Below, piece after piece: positions 1-8,594 of a stretch of 64,000 nt of DNA. A model generated the notes under the pieces. That model was not told the origin of the DNA. It saw nothing but the letters and a program-made list of their open reading frames with translations, and searched no databases. Numbering within the stretch: position 1 is the stretch's first letter; the number at the start of each line of letters is the position of its first letter. Source of the stretch: Vogesella urethralis (GTDB lineage Bacteria > Pseudomonadota > Gammaproteobacteria > Burkholderiales > Chromobacteriaceae); assembly GCF_007644045.2 (NCBI RefSeq), contig NZ_VMDW02000057.1, positions 1 to 64,000 on the forward strand, in the 5' to 3' direction. A program made the position numbers and the translations under genes.

Positions 1-11
1 GGCTTGCTCAT
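1..11 (-). CDS. Start of an unknown gene running off the left edge
   Basis: On the minus strand a strong ribosome binding site (AAGGAGGTGTC) sits just before ATGAGCAAG, which reads M-S-K and then leaves the window at position 1. Spacing and strength of the site are ideal, so a real translation start is likely, divergent from the restriction genes to the right. Only three codons are visible, so no product can be named. An 11-base palindrome (GTGAGGCTCAC, 35-45) lies between this start and the hsdS fragment and could be an operator or a recombination scar. Confidence 0.4.
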
Positions 12-60
12 GACACCTCCTTGTAGGGCCTAGTGTGAGGCTCACGAGGTATCTAGGAAA

Positions 61-735
61 GTGAGGGCGATTCAGCGCACCAAGCGCCGCGAGGCCTTGG
101 CCCAACTCGACCGTCTCGCGCAGTCAATTTTTGTGGAGATGTTTGGGGACGCAAGTTCACACGAGCAGAAACCGCTCCAAGACTTGTGCGACCTAATCAC
201 GGATGGCACTCACCAGACACCGACTTACGCCGATGAGGGCGTAATCTTTCTATCTGCCAAGAACGTCACGAGCGGTGAAATTGATTGGGAGCAAATCAAG
301 TACATCCCGCAGTCCCTGCATCTTGAACTACACCGCCGATTGGCCCCGAAGGTTGGCGACATTCTCTTGGCTAAGAACGGCACCACTGGCGTCGCCGCTG
401 TTGTTGACCGTGACTGCATCTTTGACATTTACGTCAGTCTTGCGCTGCTCCGACCACGTGCCGATGTGCTGCCCAAATACCTGCTTGCGGCCATCAATTC
501 ACCAGCCTGCAAGAAACAGTTCAATGGCTCATTGAAGGGTATTGGTGTGCCAAATCTCCATCTTAAGGAAATTCGACAGGCACTCGTTCCAAACCCATCA
601 CAGGATGAACAACGCGAGTTCGTAAGGCGGATGGATGCGCTAGCCACGCTAAAGACAAATGGGCGCGCCGCACTTACCGAGGCGGAGTCACTATTTTCCT
701 CCCTCCAACACCGCGCCTTCCGGGGAGAACTCTGA
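61..735 (+). CDS. hsdS: Type I restriction specificity subunit HsdS, C-terminal half only
   Basis: HsdS recognises the DNA target of a type I restriction-modification complex. A normal HsdS of about 400-450 residues has two target recognition domains separated by helical spacers. This frame (224 residues) begins in what is normally the central spacer (RREALAQLDRLAQSIFVEMF), continues with one recognition domain (about 38-185, with the family-like ITDGTHQTP and LLAKNGTTG) and ends in the usual tail QHRAFRGEL. A stop at 31-33 closes the frame upstream, so the first half is not fused to it. GTG at 61 is the first possible start and has only a weak binding site (AGGAAA directly abutting). It may be a truncated relic, a half-size subunit acting as a dimer, or a spare cassette of a shuffling hsdS locus. 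hsdM is not in the window. The stop lies 2 bases before the next gene, so they are co-transcribed. Confidence 0.75.
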   Translation: MRAIQRTKRREALAQLDRLAQSIFVEMFGDASSHEQKPLQDLCDLITDGTHQTPTYADEGVIFLSAKNVTSGEIDWEQIKYIPQSLHLELHRRLAPKVGDILLAKNGTTGVAAVVDRDCIFDIYVSLALLRPRADVLPKYLLAAINSPACKKQFNGSLKGIGVPNLHLKEIRQALVPNPSQDEQREFVRRMDALATLKTNGRAALTEAESLFSSLQHRAFRGEL

Positions 736-737
736 CC

Positions 738-2483
738 ATGCAGCAGCAAAACATCCCCATCGGCACCTTGGTGGACATGTACAAGCGCGGTGAACTACGC
801 CTGCCGGAAATCCAGCGCCATTACGTCTGGCAGGGAACGCGGGTGCGTGACTTGCTGGATTCGCTCTACCGGGGCTACCCCAGCGGCTCCATCCTGATGT
901 GGGAGACCGACGAACCGGTGCCGACCCGTGACTTCGCGATTGCACAGGAGTCCAACGCCTTTGCTGGCCGCAAGCTGTTGTTGGATGGTCAGCAGCGCCT
1001 AACCTCGCTGACGGCGGTGCTGAATGGTGAGCCGGTCTCGGTGCGCGGGCGCAAGCGGCCCATCGACATCCTGTTCAATCTGGAACACCCGGACGGGCCG
1101 CCGACCGACATCGTGGAGGTGGAGAGCGACGAACCTTCGCCCGTTACACCCGACGATGAGGTCAGCGACGAAGGTGACGAGGCGGAAGACGGTGAGCAGG
1201 GCCTGCAGGAGAAGCTGAACCGGCGCACTTTCGTGGTGGCCAGCAAGAACTTGGCTTCGCAACCGCAATGGGTGTCGGTCAGTGAGGTGTTCCGCACCGC
1301 CAACGATGCGGAAATCTTGGAGAAGGCCGGCATCGAGTCGTTCAAGGACCCGCGTTTCCAGAAGTATTCCGACCGGCTGAAGAAGCTGCGGGCCATCAAG
1401 GACTACCAGTACGTGGTGCATGTGCTGGAGAGGGCCATGAGCTACGAGGAAGTCACCGAAATCTTCGTGCGGGTTAACTCGCTGGGGGCCAAGCTGCGTT
1501 CGTCCGACCTTGCGCTGGCCCAAATCACCTCGCGCTGGCCCAATCTGCTGAAGGAACTGGAAGCCTTTCAGGAGGAATGCGAGCAAAGCTGGTTCACCAT
1601 CGAACTGGGCCACTTGGTGCGCGCCATCGTGGTGTTCGCAACCCAGCAGTGTCTGTTCCGCACGGTGGCCAGCACGCCGGTCGAGAAGCTGAAGGAAGGC
1701 TGGAAGCAGGCGCAGGAGGGGCTGCGTTTCGCCATCAACTTCCTGCGCACCAATGCCGGCATCGAGGACGAATCGCTGCTGTCCTCGCCCATGTTCATTC
1801 ATGTGCTGGCAGCGGTGAGCCGCATCAAGGACAACAAGCTGACGGCGGATGAACAGAACGCGCTGCTGCACTGGTTGCTGGTGGCGAATGCCCGTGGCCG
1901 GTACTCACGCGGTTCGACCGAGACCTTGCTGAACGAGGACTTGGCCATCCTGTTCCGGGGTGATGGCATTGGAGCGCTGATGGAGCCAGTGAAGCGCCAG
2001 TTTGGACGGCTGCACATTGAAGTGGGCGATTTGGAGAAGCGCGGCGTGAACAGCCCGCTGTTCTCGCTGGCCTATCTGGCATTGAAACATGCCGGCGCGA
2101 AGGACTGGTACAGCGGGCTGGGCCTGTCGCTCACCCATCAGGGCAAGCTGCACTTCATCCAGTGGCACCACGTCATCCCCAAGTCGCTGCTGAAGGAGCG
2201 CAGCTACGAGACCGGTGAAATCAACGAAATCGCCAACATGGCCTTCATCACCGGCCAGACCAACCGCCGCATCAGCAACAAGGAAGCGACCCAGTATCTG
2301 GTGGACATCGTAGAGAAGCAGGGCAAGGAAGCGCTGGAAAGCCAGTGCGTACCGACCGACCCTGCGCTGTGGTCTACCGAGGCTTACCGGGACTTCTTGG
2401 TGGTTCGGAGGGCGGCACTGGCAGCACGTATGAATGCATTCATACAGGAGAAGGCAAAGCTGCCTAGCTACCAAAAAGGATAA
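738..2483 (+). CDS. DUF262 / HNH (GmrSD-like) defence protein
   Basis: The 581-residue protein has an N-terminal DUF262 domain with the LPEIQRHYVW and DGQQRLTSL motifs (the latter near residue 81), which in GmrSD and BrxU relatives is a ParB-like nucleotidase module. The C-terminal part near residue 475 has WHHVIPKSLL followed by N-rich residues (NEIANMAF, TNRRISNKEA), an HNH-type nuclease arrangement like the DUF1524 part of GmrD. Residues about 125-155 are a very acidic linker. Family knowledge links such fusions to type IV restriction of modified DNA. The gene starts 2 bases after hsdS with GGGGAGA as binding site and precedes hsdR, so it is embedded in a type I restriction operon. Role in this locus is inferred; it could instead be an accessory anti-phage gene unrelated to HsdR. 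Confidence 0.8.
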   Translation: MQQQNIPIGTLVDMYKRGELRLPEIQRHYVWQGTRVRDLLDSLYRGYPSGSILMWETDEPVPTRDFAIAQESNAFAGRKLLLDGQQRLTSLTAVLNGEPVSVRGRKRPIDILFNLEHPDGPPTDIVEVESDEPSPVTPDDEVSDEGDEAEDGEQGLQEKLNRRTFVVASKNLASQPQWVSVSEVFRTANDAEILEKAGIESFKDPRFQKYSDRLKKLRAIKDYQYVVHVLERAMSYEEVTEIFVRVNSLGAKLRSSDLALAQITSRWPNLLKELEAFQEECEQSWFTIELGHLVRAIVVFATQQCLFRTVASTPVEKLKEGWKQAQEGLRFAINFLRTNAGIEDESLLSSPMFIHVLAAVSRIKDNKLTADEQNALLHWLLVANARGRYSRGSTETLLNEDLAILFRGDGIGALMEPVKRQFGRLHIEVGDLEKRGVNSPLFSLAYLALKHAGAKDWYSGLGLSLTHQGKLHFIQWHHVIPKSLLKERSYETGEINEIANMAFITGQTNRRISNKEATQYLVDIVEKQGKEALESQCVPTDPALWSTEAYRDFLVVRRAALAARMNAFIQEKAKLPSYQKG

Positions 2484-2598
2484 GCCACGATATATGCCTA
2501 CGCTCTGCTGCTATGGCAAAAATAGACAGAGCCTCGGCCATGAAGTTAAAGCTAGCAACTCACATAAATTGCAATGGCATTAATTATGCTTTGGCAAT

Positions 2599-2613
2599 AG
2601 AATTTCCAATTCT
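2599..2613. promoter_or_regulatory. Palindrome upstream of hsdR
   Basis: AGAATT-TCC-AATTCT is a perfect 6+6 palindrome with a 3-base spacer, ending 26 bases before the hsdR ATG in the AT-rich 156-base gap after the DUF262 gene. The size and place would suit an operator for a small controller protein, but no such protein is identified and I cannot point to a convincing -35/-10 pair. Confidence 0.25.
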
Positions 2614-2639
2614 CAGCATAATCGTTGTCTGGAAAACTT

Positions 2640-5600
2640 ATGAGCAACTTCAGCTTCCTACGGGCCGAGTGGACCTTCTTGCATGAGGCCGCCTACAAGG
2701 CTGAGCAAACAGTCCATAGCGACCCACGTACCGCCTGCTTTTACGCCCGTCGAAGCCTGGAGCTTGGTGTTGCTTGGCTGTTCGCCCACGACAAAGCCTT
2801 CAAGGTGCCTTATCAAGACAACCTGAGTGCCTTCATCTTTGAACCAAGCTTCCGCAAGCAAGTTGGTGAAGCTCTGTTTGCCAAGGCCAAGCTCATCAAA
2901 GACCTTGGCAACATGGCCGTGCACAGCAACAAGAAGGTATTGGAATCCGATGCGCTGTCTGCCACTCGTGAGTTGTTTCACTTCTGCTTCTGGCTAGCAC
3001 GCAACTATGGACGTACAACACGTCCGGCCCCAGGACTAAGCTTCGCACCTGAACTATTACCCAAAGCAGCTAGCGTTCCGGCATTAACCCAGAGCCAGCT
3101 TCAGAAGCTGTCTGATGAACTCGCAGAACAGAATGCAGCGCTGTCCATCCTACGCAACGAGAAAGCTGAGCTCGATGCAGAGTTGCAGCAACTTCGTGCC
3201 GAGTTAGCCAAGGCCAAACAAGCTAATGCGGCAGAACCAGACAATCACGACTACTCCGAAGCAGAGACTCGCAAGGCATACATCGACCTGCTGTTACGCG
3301 AAGCCGGCTGGAGCCTCGACCCAGAAACAAACTTCGAGTTTGAAGTTATCGGGATGCCCAATAACGAAGGTAAGGGCTACGTCGATTACGTACTCTGGGG
3401 CAATGACGGCAAGCCGTTGATGTTGGTCGAAGCCAAACGTACCACCAAAGACCCGAATGTCGGTCAGCAACAGGCCAAGTTGTATGCCGACTGTCTGGAG
3501 CAGACGTTTGGCCAACGCCCCATCATCTTCTACTCCAATGGTTACGAGCATTGGATGTGGGATGATAAGTCTTATCCACCACGAGCAGTGCAAGGCTTCT
3601 ACAAAAAAGACGAGCTGGAACTCTTGATTCAGCGCCGCAGCAGTCGCAAGAAGCTGGCGGAAGCTGTTATCAACTCCAACATCATCGAGCGTTATTACCA
3701 GACCCGTGCCGTGCGACGCGTCGGTGAAACCTTTGAAGTAGATAACCAGCGCAAATCACTGCTGGTGATGGCTACAGGCTCCGGCAAGACGCGTACGGTG
3801 ATTGCATTGGCAGATGTACTGATGCGCAGCAACTGGGTCAAACGTATCCTGTTCCTGGCAGACCGTGTTGCGCTAGTCAATCAAGCGGTCAATGCTTTCA
3901 AGACGCATCTGCCTGATGCAGCACCCGTCAACCTGGTGACCGAAAAGAATACGGATGGCCGGGTCTTTGTTTCGACCTACCCCACGATGATGGGGCTTAT
4001 CGACGAGACACTGAATGGGCAGCGCCGTTTCGGCGTAGGCCACTTTGACCTCATCGTCATTGATGAGGCACACCGTTCGGTCTACCAAAAGTACCGAGCC
4101 ATCTTCGACTACTTCGACAGCATGCTGGTGGGGCTCACCGCCACACCCAAAGATGAAATCGACAAGAACACCTATGGGCTGTTTGACCTAGAAACCGGCG
4201 TGCCAACCGATGCCTACACTCTGGAGCAAGCGATTGCCGACAAACACCTGGTCAAGCCTGTTCCCATCTCGGTACCACTGAAGTTCCAACGCGAGGGCAT
4301 CAAATACAGCGACCTGAGCGATGAAGAAAAGGAACAGTGGGACTCGTTGGATTGGAATGATGAAGGCACGGTGCCCGCTGAGGTAGACCCGGCGGAACTG
4401 AACCAGTGGCTGTTCAACATCGACACCGTAGACAAGGTACTCGAATTGCTGATGACCAATGGCCGGAAAGTGGCCGGCGGCGACTGCTTGGGCAAAACCA
4501 TTATCTTTGCCAAGAACAACGACCATGCCAATTTCATTGCTGAGCGCTTCAACGCTAATTACCCGCAGTACAAAGGCCATTTCGCGCGCGTGGTGACCTA
4601 CAAGACCGAGTACGCGCAAAGCCTCATCGATGATTTTTCGAAGAAAGACAAGATGCCGCACATTGCCGTTTCCGTCGACATGTTGGATACGGGTATTGAT
4701 GTGCCGGAAGTGGTCAATCTAGTTTTCTTCAAGTCCGTCCGCTCAAAAACCAAGTTTTGGCAGATGGTCGGCCGTGGTACCCGGCTATGCAAAGACTTGT
4801 TCGGCCCCGGCGAAGACAAGAAGGACTTTTACATCTTCGACTTCTGCAGCAATTTGGAATTCTTCGGCCAAAATCCTGATTTCACCGAAGGTTCTACAAC
4901 TGAATCACTATCTGCCCGGCTGTTCAAAGCTCGACTGCAGGTCATCCTTGAACTCGACAAGAAACTCAAGCTAGCCCAGAGCCCATCAGAAGACGAGCAA
5001 CATCAGGATGCCTACTCTTTTACCGAGGAACAGCTGCGTAAAGATATCGCCGAGATGCTGCACGAGAAAGTCCAAACCATGAATGTGGACAACTTCGTCG
5101 TACGACCGCAGCGTCGTTATGTGGAGAAATTTGCAGATGCCAAGGCATGGACCCAGCTGGGTCCCAATGAAGTTGAAGAACTGAACTCCAAATTGGCAAA
5201 CCTGCCATCCACCGTCAACGATGACGATGAAGAAGCCAAGCGTTTCGACATGCTGGTATTGCGTACCCAATTGGCCATCTTGCAGGCCAAACCGGAGTTC
5301 GCATCGCTACGTGAACGCATCCAGCGCATCGCCATCGAGCTGGAGGGGCAGATGGCTATCCCTGCCATCAAGACAGAAGCCGAACTGATTCAGGCACTGG
5401 CTAGCGATGAATGGTGGGAAGGCGTAACCGTTCCCATGCTGGAAACTGTTCGCAGGCGGTTGCGGGCGCTAATCAAGCTTATCCCGAAAGGCCAGAAGAA
5501 GGTCGTCTACACCGACTTTCAGGATGAGCTAGGCGACGCCGCCATCATCGACTTGCCGCAGGTAACTGCCGGTCTAAACATGAGTAAGTTCAAGGAAAAA

Positions 5601-6044
5601 GCACGCGTTTTCCTGAAGTCACATGAATCGCACCTGTCGCTGCAGCGCCTCCGTCGAAACCAGCCAATGACGGAAACCGATTTGAGTGAGTTGGAAAAAA
5701 TGCTACTGGATGCAGGGGGCACACCGGCGCTGATTACAGAAGCTAAAGAGCAATCGCACGGCCTTGGGCTGTTTGTACGCTCCCTGGTTGGACTTGACCA
5801 TGAAGCTGCTATGAATGCTTTCAGTGACTTCATCAGCGGTTCAACAGCAACCCCGAATCAAATTGAGTTCATCAACCTGGTGGTACAGGAACTGACCCAG
5901 ACCGGTGTAATGGAGCCGGAACGCTTGTTCCAGTCGCCATTCACCGACATGAATGCCCAGGGGCCAATGGGTATTTTTCAACCAACCAAGGTAACGCAGC
6001 TTGTTGATGTGCTAGCTGAAATTAAGATGAGGGCAACTGCATAG
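2640..6044 (+). CDS. hsdR: Type I restriction endonuclease subunit R (EcoEI/HsdR family)
   Basis: HsdR translocates and cuts DNA for the type I complex. In order, this 1134-residue protein has an N-terminal DUF4145-like helical domain (about 10-115), a coiled coil (about 160-200), a PD-(D/E)xK nuclease core (GYVDYVLWG and LVEAKRT, about 245-265), a superfamily 2 helicase with Walker A TGSGKTRT near 380 and DEAH box IDEAH near 474, the helicase C-terminal QMVGRGTR motif near 707, and a long EcoEI-type C-terminal region. ATG at 2640 is preferred; a TTG 15 bases upstream would add MSGKL but has no better binding site. Base composition is clearly more AT-rich than the core genes after 9 kb. It is the last gene of the restriction operon and is followed by a hairpin at 6122-6146. 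Confidence 0.93.
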   Translation: MSNFSFLRAEWTFLHEAAYKAEQTVHSDPRTACFYARRSLELGVAWLFAHDKAFKVPYQDNLSAFIFEPSFRKQVGEALFAKAKLIKDLGNMAVHSNKKVLESDALSATRELFHFCFWLARNYGRTTRPAPGLSFAPELLPKAASVPALTQSQLQKLSDELAEQNAALSILRNEKAELDAELQQLRAELAKAKQANAAEPDNHDYSEAETRKAYIDLLLREAGWSLDPETNFEFEVIGMPNNEGKGYVDYVLWGNDGKPLMLVEAKRTTKDPNVGQQQAKLYADCLEQTFGQRPIIFYSNGYEHWMWDDKSYPPRAVQGFYKKDELELLIQRRSSRKKLAEAVINSNIIERYYQTRAVRRVGETFEVDNQRKSLLVMATGSGKTRTVIALADVLMRSNWVKRILFLADRVALVNQAVNAFKTHLPDAAPVNLVTEKNTDGRVFVSTYPTMMGLIDETLNGQRRFGVGHFDLIVIDEAHRSVYQKYRAIFDYFDSMLVGLTATPKDEIDKNTYGLFDLETGVPTDAYTLEQAIADKHLVKPVPISVPLKFQREGIKYSDLSDEEKEQWDSLDWNDEGTVPAEVDPAELNQWLFNIDTVDKVLELLMTNGRKVAGGDCLGKTIIFAKNNDHANFIAERFNANYPQYKGHFARVVTYKTEYAQSLIDDFSKKDKMPHIAVSVDMLDTGIDVPEVVNLVFFKSVRSKTKFWQMVGRGTRLCKDLFGPGEDKKDFYIFDFCSNLEFFGQNPDFTEGSTTESLSARLFKARLQVILELDKKLKLAQSPSEDEQHQDAYSFTEEQLRKDIAEMLHEKVQTMNVDNFVVRPQRRYVEKFADAKAWTQLGPNEVEELNSKLANLPSTVNDDDEEAKRFDMLVLRTQLAILQAKPEFASLRERIQRIAIELEGQMAIPAIKTEAELIQALASDEWWEGVTVPMLETVRRRLRALIKLIPKGQKKVVYTDFQDELGDAAIIDLPQVTAGLNMSKFKEKARVFLKSHESHLSLQRLRRNQPMTETDLSELEKMLLDAGGTPALITEAKEQSHGLGLFVRSLVGLDHEAAMNAFSDFISGSTATPNQIEFINLVVQELTQTGVMEPERLFQSPFTDMNAQGPMGIFQPTKVTQLVDVLAEIKMRATA

Positions 6045-6121
6045 ATAATGCTGATAAGCATATCGGAAAACTGACTGGCAATATTTGGGTGGGGCCGGCT
6101 CCTTCAGGGGAGGACACCAAG

Positions 6122-6146
6122 GATACAAACCCCTGCCGTTTGTATC
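6122..6146 (+). terminator. Hairpin after hsdR
   Basis: GATACAAAC and GTTTGTATC form a perfect 9-base stem around a 7-base loop (CCCTGCC), 78 bases after the hsdR stop. The following GAGAATTTTATC has only a short T run, so termination may be weak. Confidence 0.5.
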
Positions 6147-6340
6147 GAGAATTTTATCAAGCAGTCCGGCCCAGCCTGCTCCTGTTTTCCTTTACTTACC
6201 TGATAATTTCCACACCACAGTATAGGCACGACTAACGCCTACTTCTTGCCGTGGTAAATTTTTTTCACAAAATTGGTAGACAGCACATTCTTACCACAGC
6301 TCAGAACACATCTTGGTGCTTCAAGGGCAGCACCTAAACA

Positions 6341-6359
6341 GCCCGGGCATATCCCGGGC
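6341..6359 (-). terminator. GC-rich hairpin after the 84-residue gene
   Basis: GCCCGGG-CATAT-CCCGGGC is a perfect 7-base stem, 14 bases after the stop of the minus-strand gene at 6373. On that strand it is followed by TGTTTAGG, a poor T tract, so this is a probable but weak terminator. Confidence 0.5.
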
Positions 6360-6372
6360 GATAGAGACCATG

Positions 6373-6627
6373 TTACCTGCCCATCTTTTCCCAAAGTCTC
6401 TCGTACACGAAATCGACACTTTTGATTCGCTGACTGACTGGCATGTTATAGCCTAGCGATACTAGGCGGGTATGTACTTTCAACACCTGGTCAAGGGTCA
6501 GGCAACAATGCGAGTCATGCAAAAATAGGTCTTGAACCTCTGACCAGATATTCTCCAACTCGGTTTCTAAGTAATTACTTCCTGATACGACGGTCTCAAT
6601 ACGAGACAAGTAGTCTGAAACACTCAT
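6373..6627 (-). CDS. Hypothetical protein, 84 residues
   Basis: I do not recognise this protein. It starts MSVSDYLSRIE, is acidic and helical in its first half (SNYLETELENIWSEVQDLF), has a cysteine pair (HCCLTL) in the middle and ends with VYERLWEKMGR. A start 123 bases further upstream is possible, but ATG at 6627 has a good binding site (AGAGGA, 9 bases away), whereas the extra N-terminal residues look like random hydrophobic sequence. It lies in the acquired island downstream of the small RGRPAKY protein on the same strand, separated by 144 bases. Such orphan genes are usual island cargo. No function is inferred. Confidence 0.5.
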   Translation of the reverse strand: MSVSDYLSRIETVVSGSNYLETELENIWSEVQDLFLHDSHCCLTLDQVLKVHTRLVSLGYNMPVSQRIKSVDFVYERLWEKMGR

Positions 6628-6771
6628 CGATTGATGTCCTCTTGAGGCAGCACATGCTGCATCAAGGTATAGCGCACCAATGGCAATTGTTTCTACTGCA
6701 GCCAAAGCAATCAAGATATCTACACAGACAAAAGCCCAAGGCACGTTCAAGGTTCATGCACATGGACCCAT

Positions 6772-7017
6772 CTACAAGCGGAAACGATTGACCCTTACCT
6801 CAGACAAGTCAATGATGTCCGACTGCAACGTCTGTTCTTCATCGCGAACATCTCTCGTCCAGACTTTAACTTCACGCATTCCTTCATCCTTCTTACGCTC
6901 TCGATAAGCTTTCTGACGTGCCGCTGCATTAGCATATTTGGCCGGGCGACCACGTTTTTTGGCTGGCAACTGCATACCAGCGAGTTCAAGGGTCTGATTG
7001 TCATGCAAGTCTTTCAT
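6772..7017 (-). CDS. Small basic DNA-binding-like protein, 81 residues
   Basis: The N-terminal half carries an AT-hook-like KKRGRPAKY followed by a very basic helix (RQKAYRERKKDEG), a combination seen in small plasmid and island regulators, including CopB/RepB-like repressors where a similar QRAYRERKK run precedes a short beta strand. The second half (REVKVWTRDV, then an acidic helix) could be a shortened ribbon-helix-helix fold. The start at 7017 is fixed by AGGAG seven bases upstream. Its upstream region carries a set of palindromic repeats (7101-7233), so autoregulation is an attractive inference. Homology is weak and the assignment as a DNA-binding protein rests on composition and motif only. 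Confidence 0.6.
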   Translation of the reverse strand: MKDLHDNQTLELAGMQLPAKKRGRPAKYANAAARQKAYRERKKDEGMREVKVWTRDVRDEEQTLQSDIIDLSEVRVNRFRL

Positions 7018-7371
7018 TGTGCTGCTCCTAGCAGTGGGGATGCTAGGTATAGCTCCACAAAACGTGCATGTTCGTGACCAAATGGCCAGCCCTACTTTTT
7101 GTTACGAAATTACCGTAAAAACGTAACGCCGTTACAGATATCATAAAAATTTCACAACGGCGTTACGAAATTAGTCGGCAATAGATAACACCACCAAAAA
7201 TCAAGCAGAATTAGATAACGGCGTTATGCAATTCTAAACAGCTGACCAGTCACACACCTCCTCATGACCTTCTGCAATTTTATAATTTATTTTCACGCCA
7301 TTGCCTTAAAAATCACACCACCTCCCAATAGCCGCACAAAATATTCTCAATTCTATCAAAGATTAAACTTA
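7018..7371. other. AT-rich regulatory gap between integrase and the small basic gene
   Basis: This 354-base gap has no credible gene. Its central part contains the operator-like repeats described separately. The remainder, 7240-7371, is AT-rich and shows nothing I can name; it lies just downstream of the integrase stop. Confidence 0.5.
7101..7233. promoter_or_regulatory. Array of TAACGGCGTTA palindromes (candidate operators or iterons)
   Basis: Three copies of the palindrome TAACG(C/G)CGTTA lie at 7124-7134, 7155-7165 (first base C) and 7216-7226, and a half copy GTTACGAAATTA lies at 7101-7112. Copies two and three, and the half copy, are followed by CGAAATTA or TGCAATTC, so the repeated unit is longer than the palindrome. 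The array stands 84-200 bases before the start of the small basic protein. It could bind that protein, a repressor or an excision factor of the island. Confidence 0.6.
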
Positions 7372-8565
7372 TCAATCGCTGCTTTTTAGAAGATAGTCAG
7401 CCCATTGCTGAAGTAACTTTCGACGCTCAGGCGCATAATCCCAACGATTATAGGCAGCACGTACTTTATTACCAGGCTCGTGTGCAAGACAGCGCTCAAT
7501 TACATCTTTATCTTCGTTTCGCTTATTGAAGTAGGTGCTAAATCCGGACCTGAGCCCATGTGGCGTGCCCTCTCCTTTTAGTCCATGCCGGTTCATAAGA
7601 TTATTTAAAGTATTACCCGCCATTGGTCTCATCGGATTTCGGCGATTAGGGAAAACATATGGAGAGGCATTATTGGAGTAGATTCGCCAATCCTTAAGTA
7701 ACGCTACTGCTTGAGTAGATAATGGAACCCAGTGCGCCACCCCGGATTTCATTCGCACGCCCGAAATAAACCATTCGCCCTCATCCAAATCAAACTCATT
7801 CCAACGTGCAGATGTCGCTTCTGATTTACGACACACCGTCAACATAACCAGTTTAGTAGCAACGATAGTTTTCATCTCGCTATTTTTATCTTGAGAAAGA
7901 CTTGTCATAAATTCGACAAGCGCATCTTCAAATATCGCAGGGTGATGCCTTACTGGCCTTCTCTTGATATTCCGGCGAGTCGGGCAAGGATTGCTTTCCA
8001 AAACTCCATCATCAATAAGCGACTCAAAAATTGCCATAAAATATTGACGCAAGTTACGCGCCACTTCCACAGCAGTTTTTTCTACCGGTTCAATAATTTC
8101 TACAATATTCCTCCGAGTAATCTCAGTTACTGCCTTAGGGAGGAGTGATTTCGCATACTTCTCAATTTCTCTTTTGCGCTGAGAGACTGTTTTTGAATCA
8201 AGGCCATTTTCGGTAGCTGCCATCCACTTTTCATACGCAGCTTTGAAAGTGTCAGTCTTCTTGCGGAGCTCATCTTGAGCGACTTTGCGACGCTCGTCCT
8301 GGCGCACTAGGTTGGGATTGAATCCTTGACGCACGAGGTCACGGGCAACATTGCGACGGCGCCTTGCTTCGCGCAGCGAAAGCGTCGTTGGATGGTAAAC
8401 ACCTATAGCATGCGTGCTTTCTTTCCCAAGTATCTTGAAGCGGTAGTGCCATAGCTTCGTACCGTTCGGCTTAACAACCAGATAGAGGCCGCCGCCATCC
8501 GAGAGCTTATCTCCAGGCTTGGCTTGCTTGACTTGAATGTCAGTGAGGTGATTTTCGCTTCTCAT
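7372..8565 (-). CDS. P4-type tyrosine integrase
   Basis: The site-specific recombinase (397 residues) inserts and excises the island. The N-terminal DUF4102 arm-binding domain (SDGGGLYLVVKPNGTKLWHYR, ending in ATLSLREARRRR-like sequence) is typical of P4-family integrases, followed by a core-binding SAM-like domain and the catalytic domain with arginine in TVCRKSEA (near R245), the HGLR box (H335, R338) and the tyrosine in AAYNRW (near Y372). All visible catalytic positions are present, so the enzyme should be active. The usual second histidine/tryptophan position is within LAHEPGNK. The gene reads inward from the right end of the island, the usual orientation when the attachment site lies just beyond its start. 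A weak binding site precedes ATG at 8565. Confidence 0.92.
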   Translation of the reverse strand: MRSENHLTDIQVKQAKPGDKLSDGGGLYLVVKPNGTKLWHYRFKILGKESTHAIGVYHPTTLSLREARRRRNVARDLVRQGFNPNLVRQDERRKVAQDELRKKTDTFKAAYEKWMAATENGLDSKTVSQRKREIEKYAKSLLPKAVTEITRRNIVEIIEPVEKTAVEVARNLRQYFMAIFESLIDDGVLESNPCPTRRNIKRRPVRHHPAIFEDALVEFMTSLSQDKNSEMKTIVATKLVMLTVCRKSEATSARWNEFDLDEGEWFISGVRMKSGVAHWVPLSTQAVALLKDWRIYSNNASPYVFPNRRNPMRPMAGNTLNNLMNRHGLKGEGTPHGLRSGFSTYFNKRNEDKDVIERCLAHEPGNKVRAAYNRWDYAPERRKLLQQWADYLLKSSD

Positions 8566-8573
8566 ACTGAAAC

Positions 8574-8594
8574 GATACCCGCTTTGATACCCGC
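8574..8594. repeat. Tandem GATACCCGC repeat at the integrase start
   Basis: GATACCCGC occurs twice with a period of 12 bases (8574-8582 and 8586-8594), immediately before the integrase start and at the point where the AT-rich island passes into other sequence. It is a candidate integrase arm-binding site or part of the attachment site. No matching copy is visible elsewhere in the window because the left end is outside, and no tRNA gene is adjacent. Confidence 0.35.

Larger units (their letters stand above)
6045..6372. other. Intergenic gap after hsdR
   Basis: This gap contains two hairpins (6122-6146 and 6341-6359, listed separately), both probably transcript ends for the genes that converge here. 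Between them I see AT-rich sequence with runs of T near 6257 but no credible gene. Confidence 0.5.
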
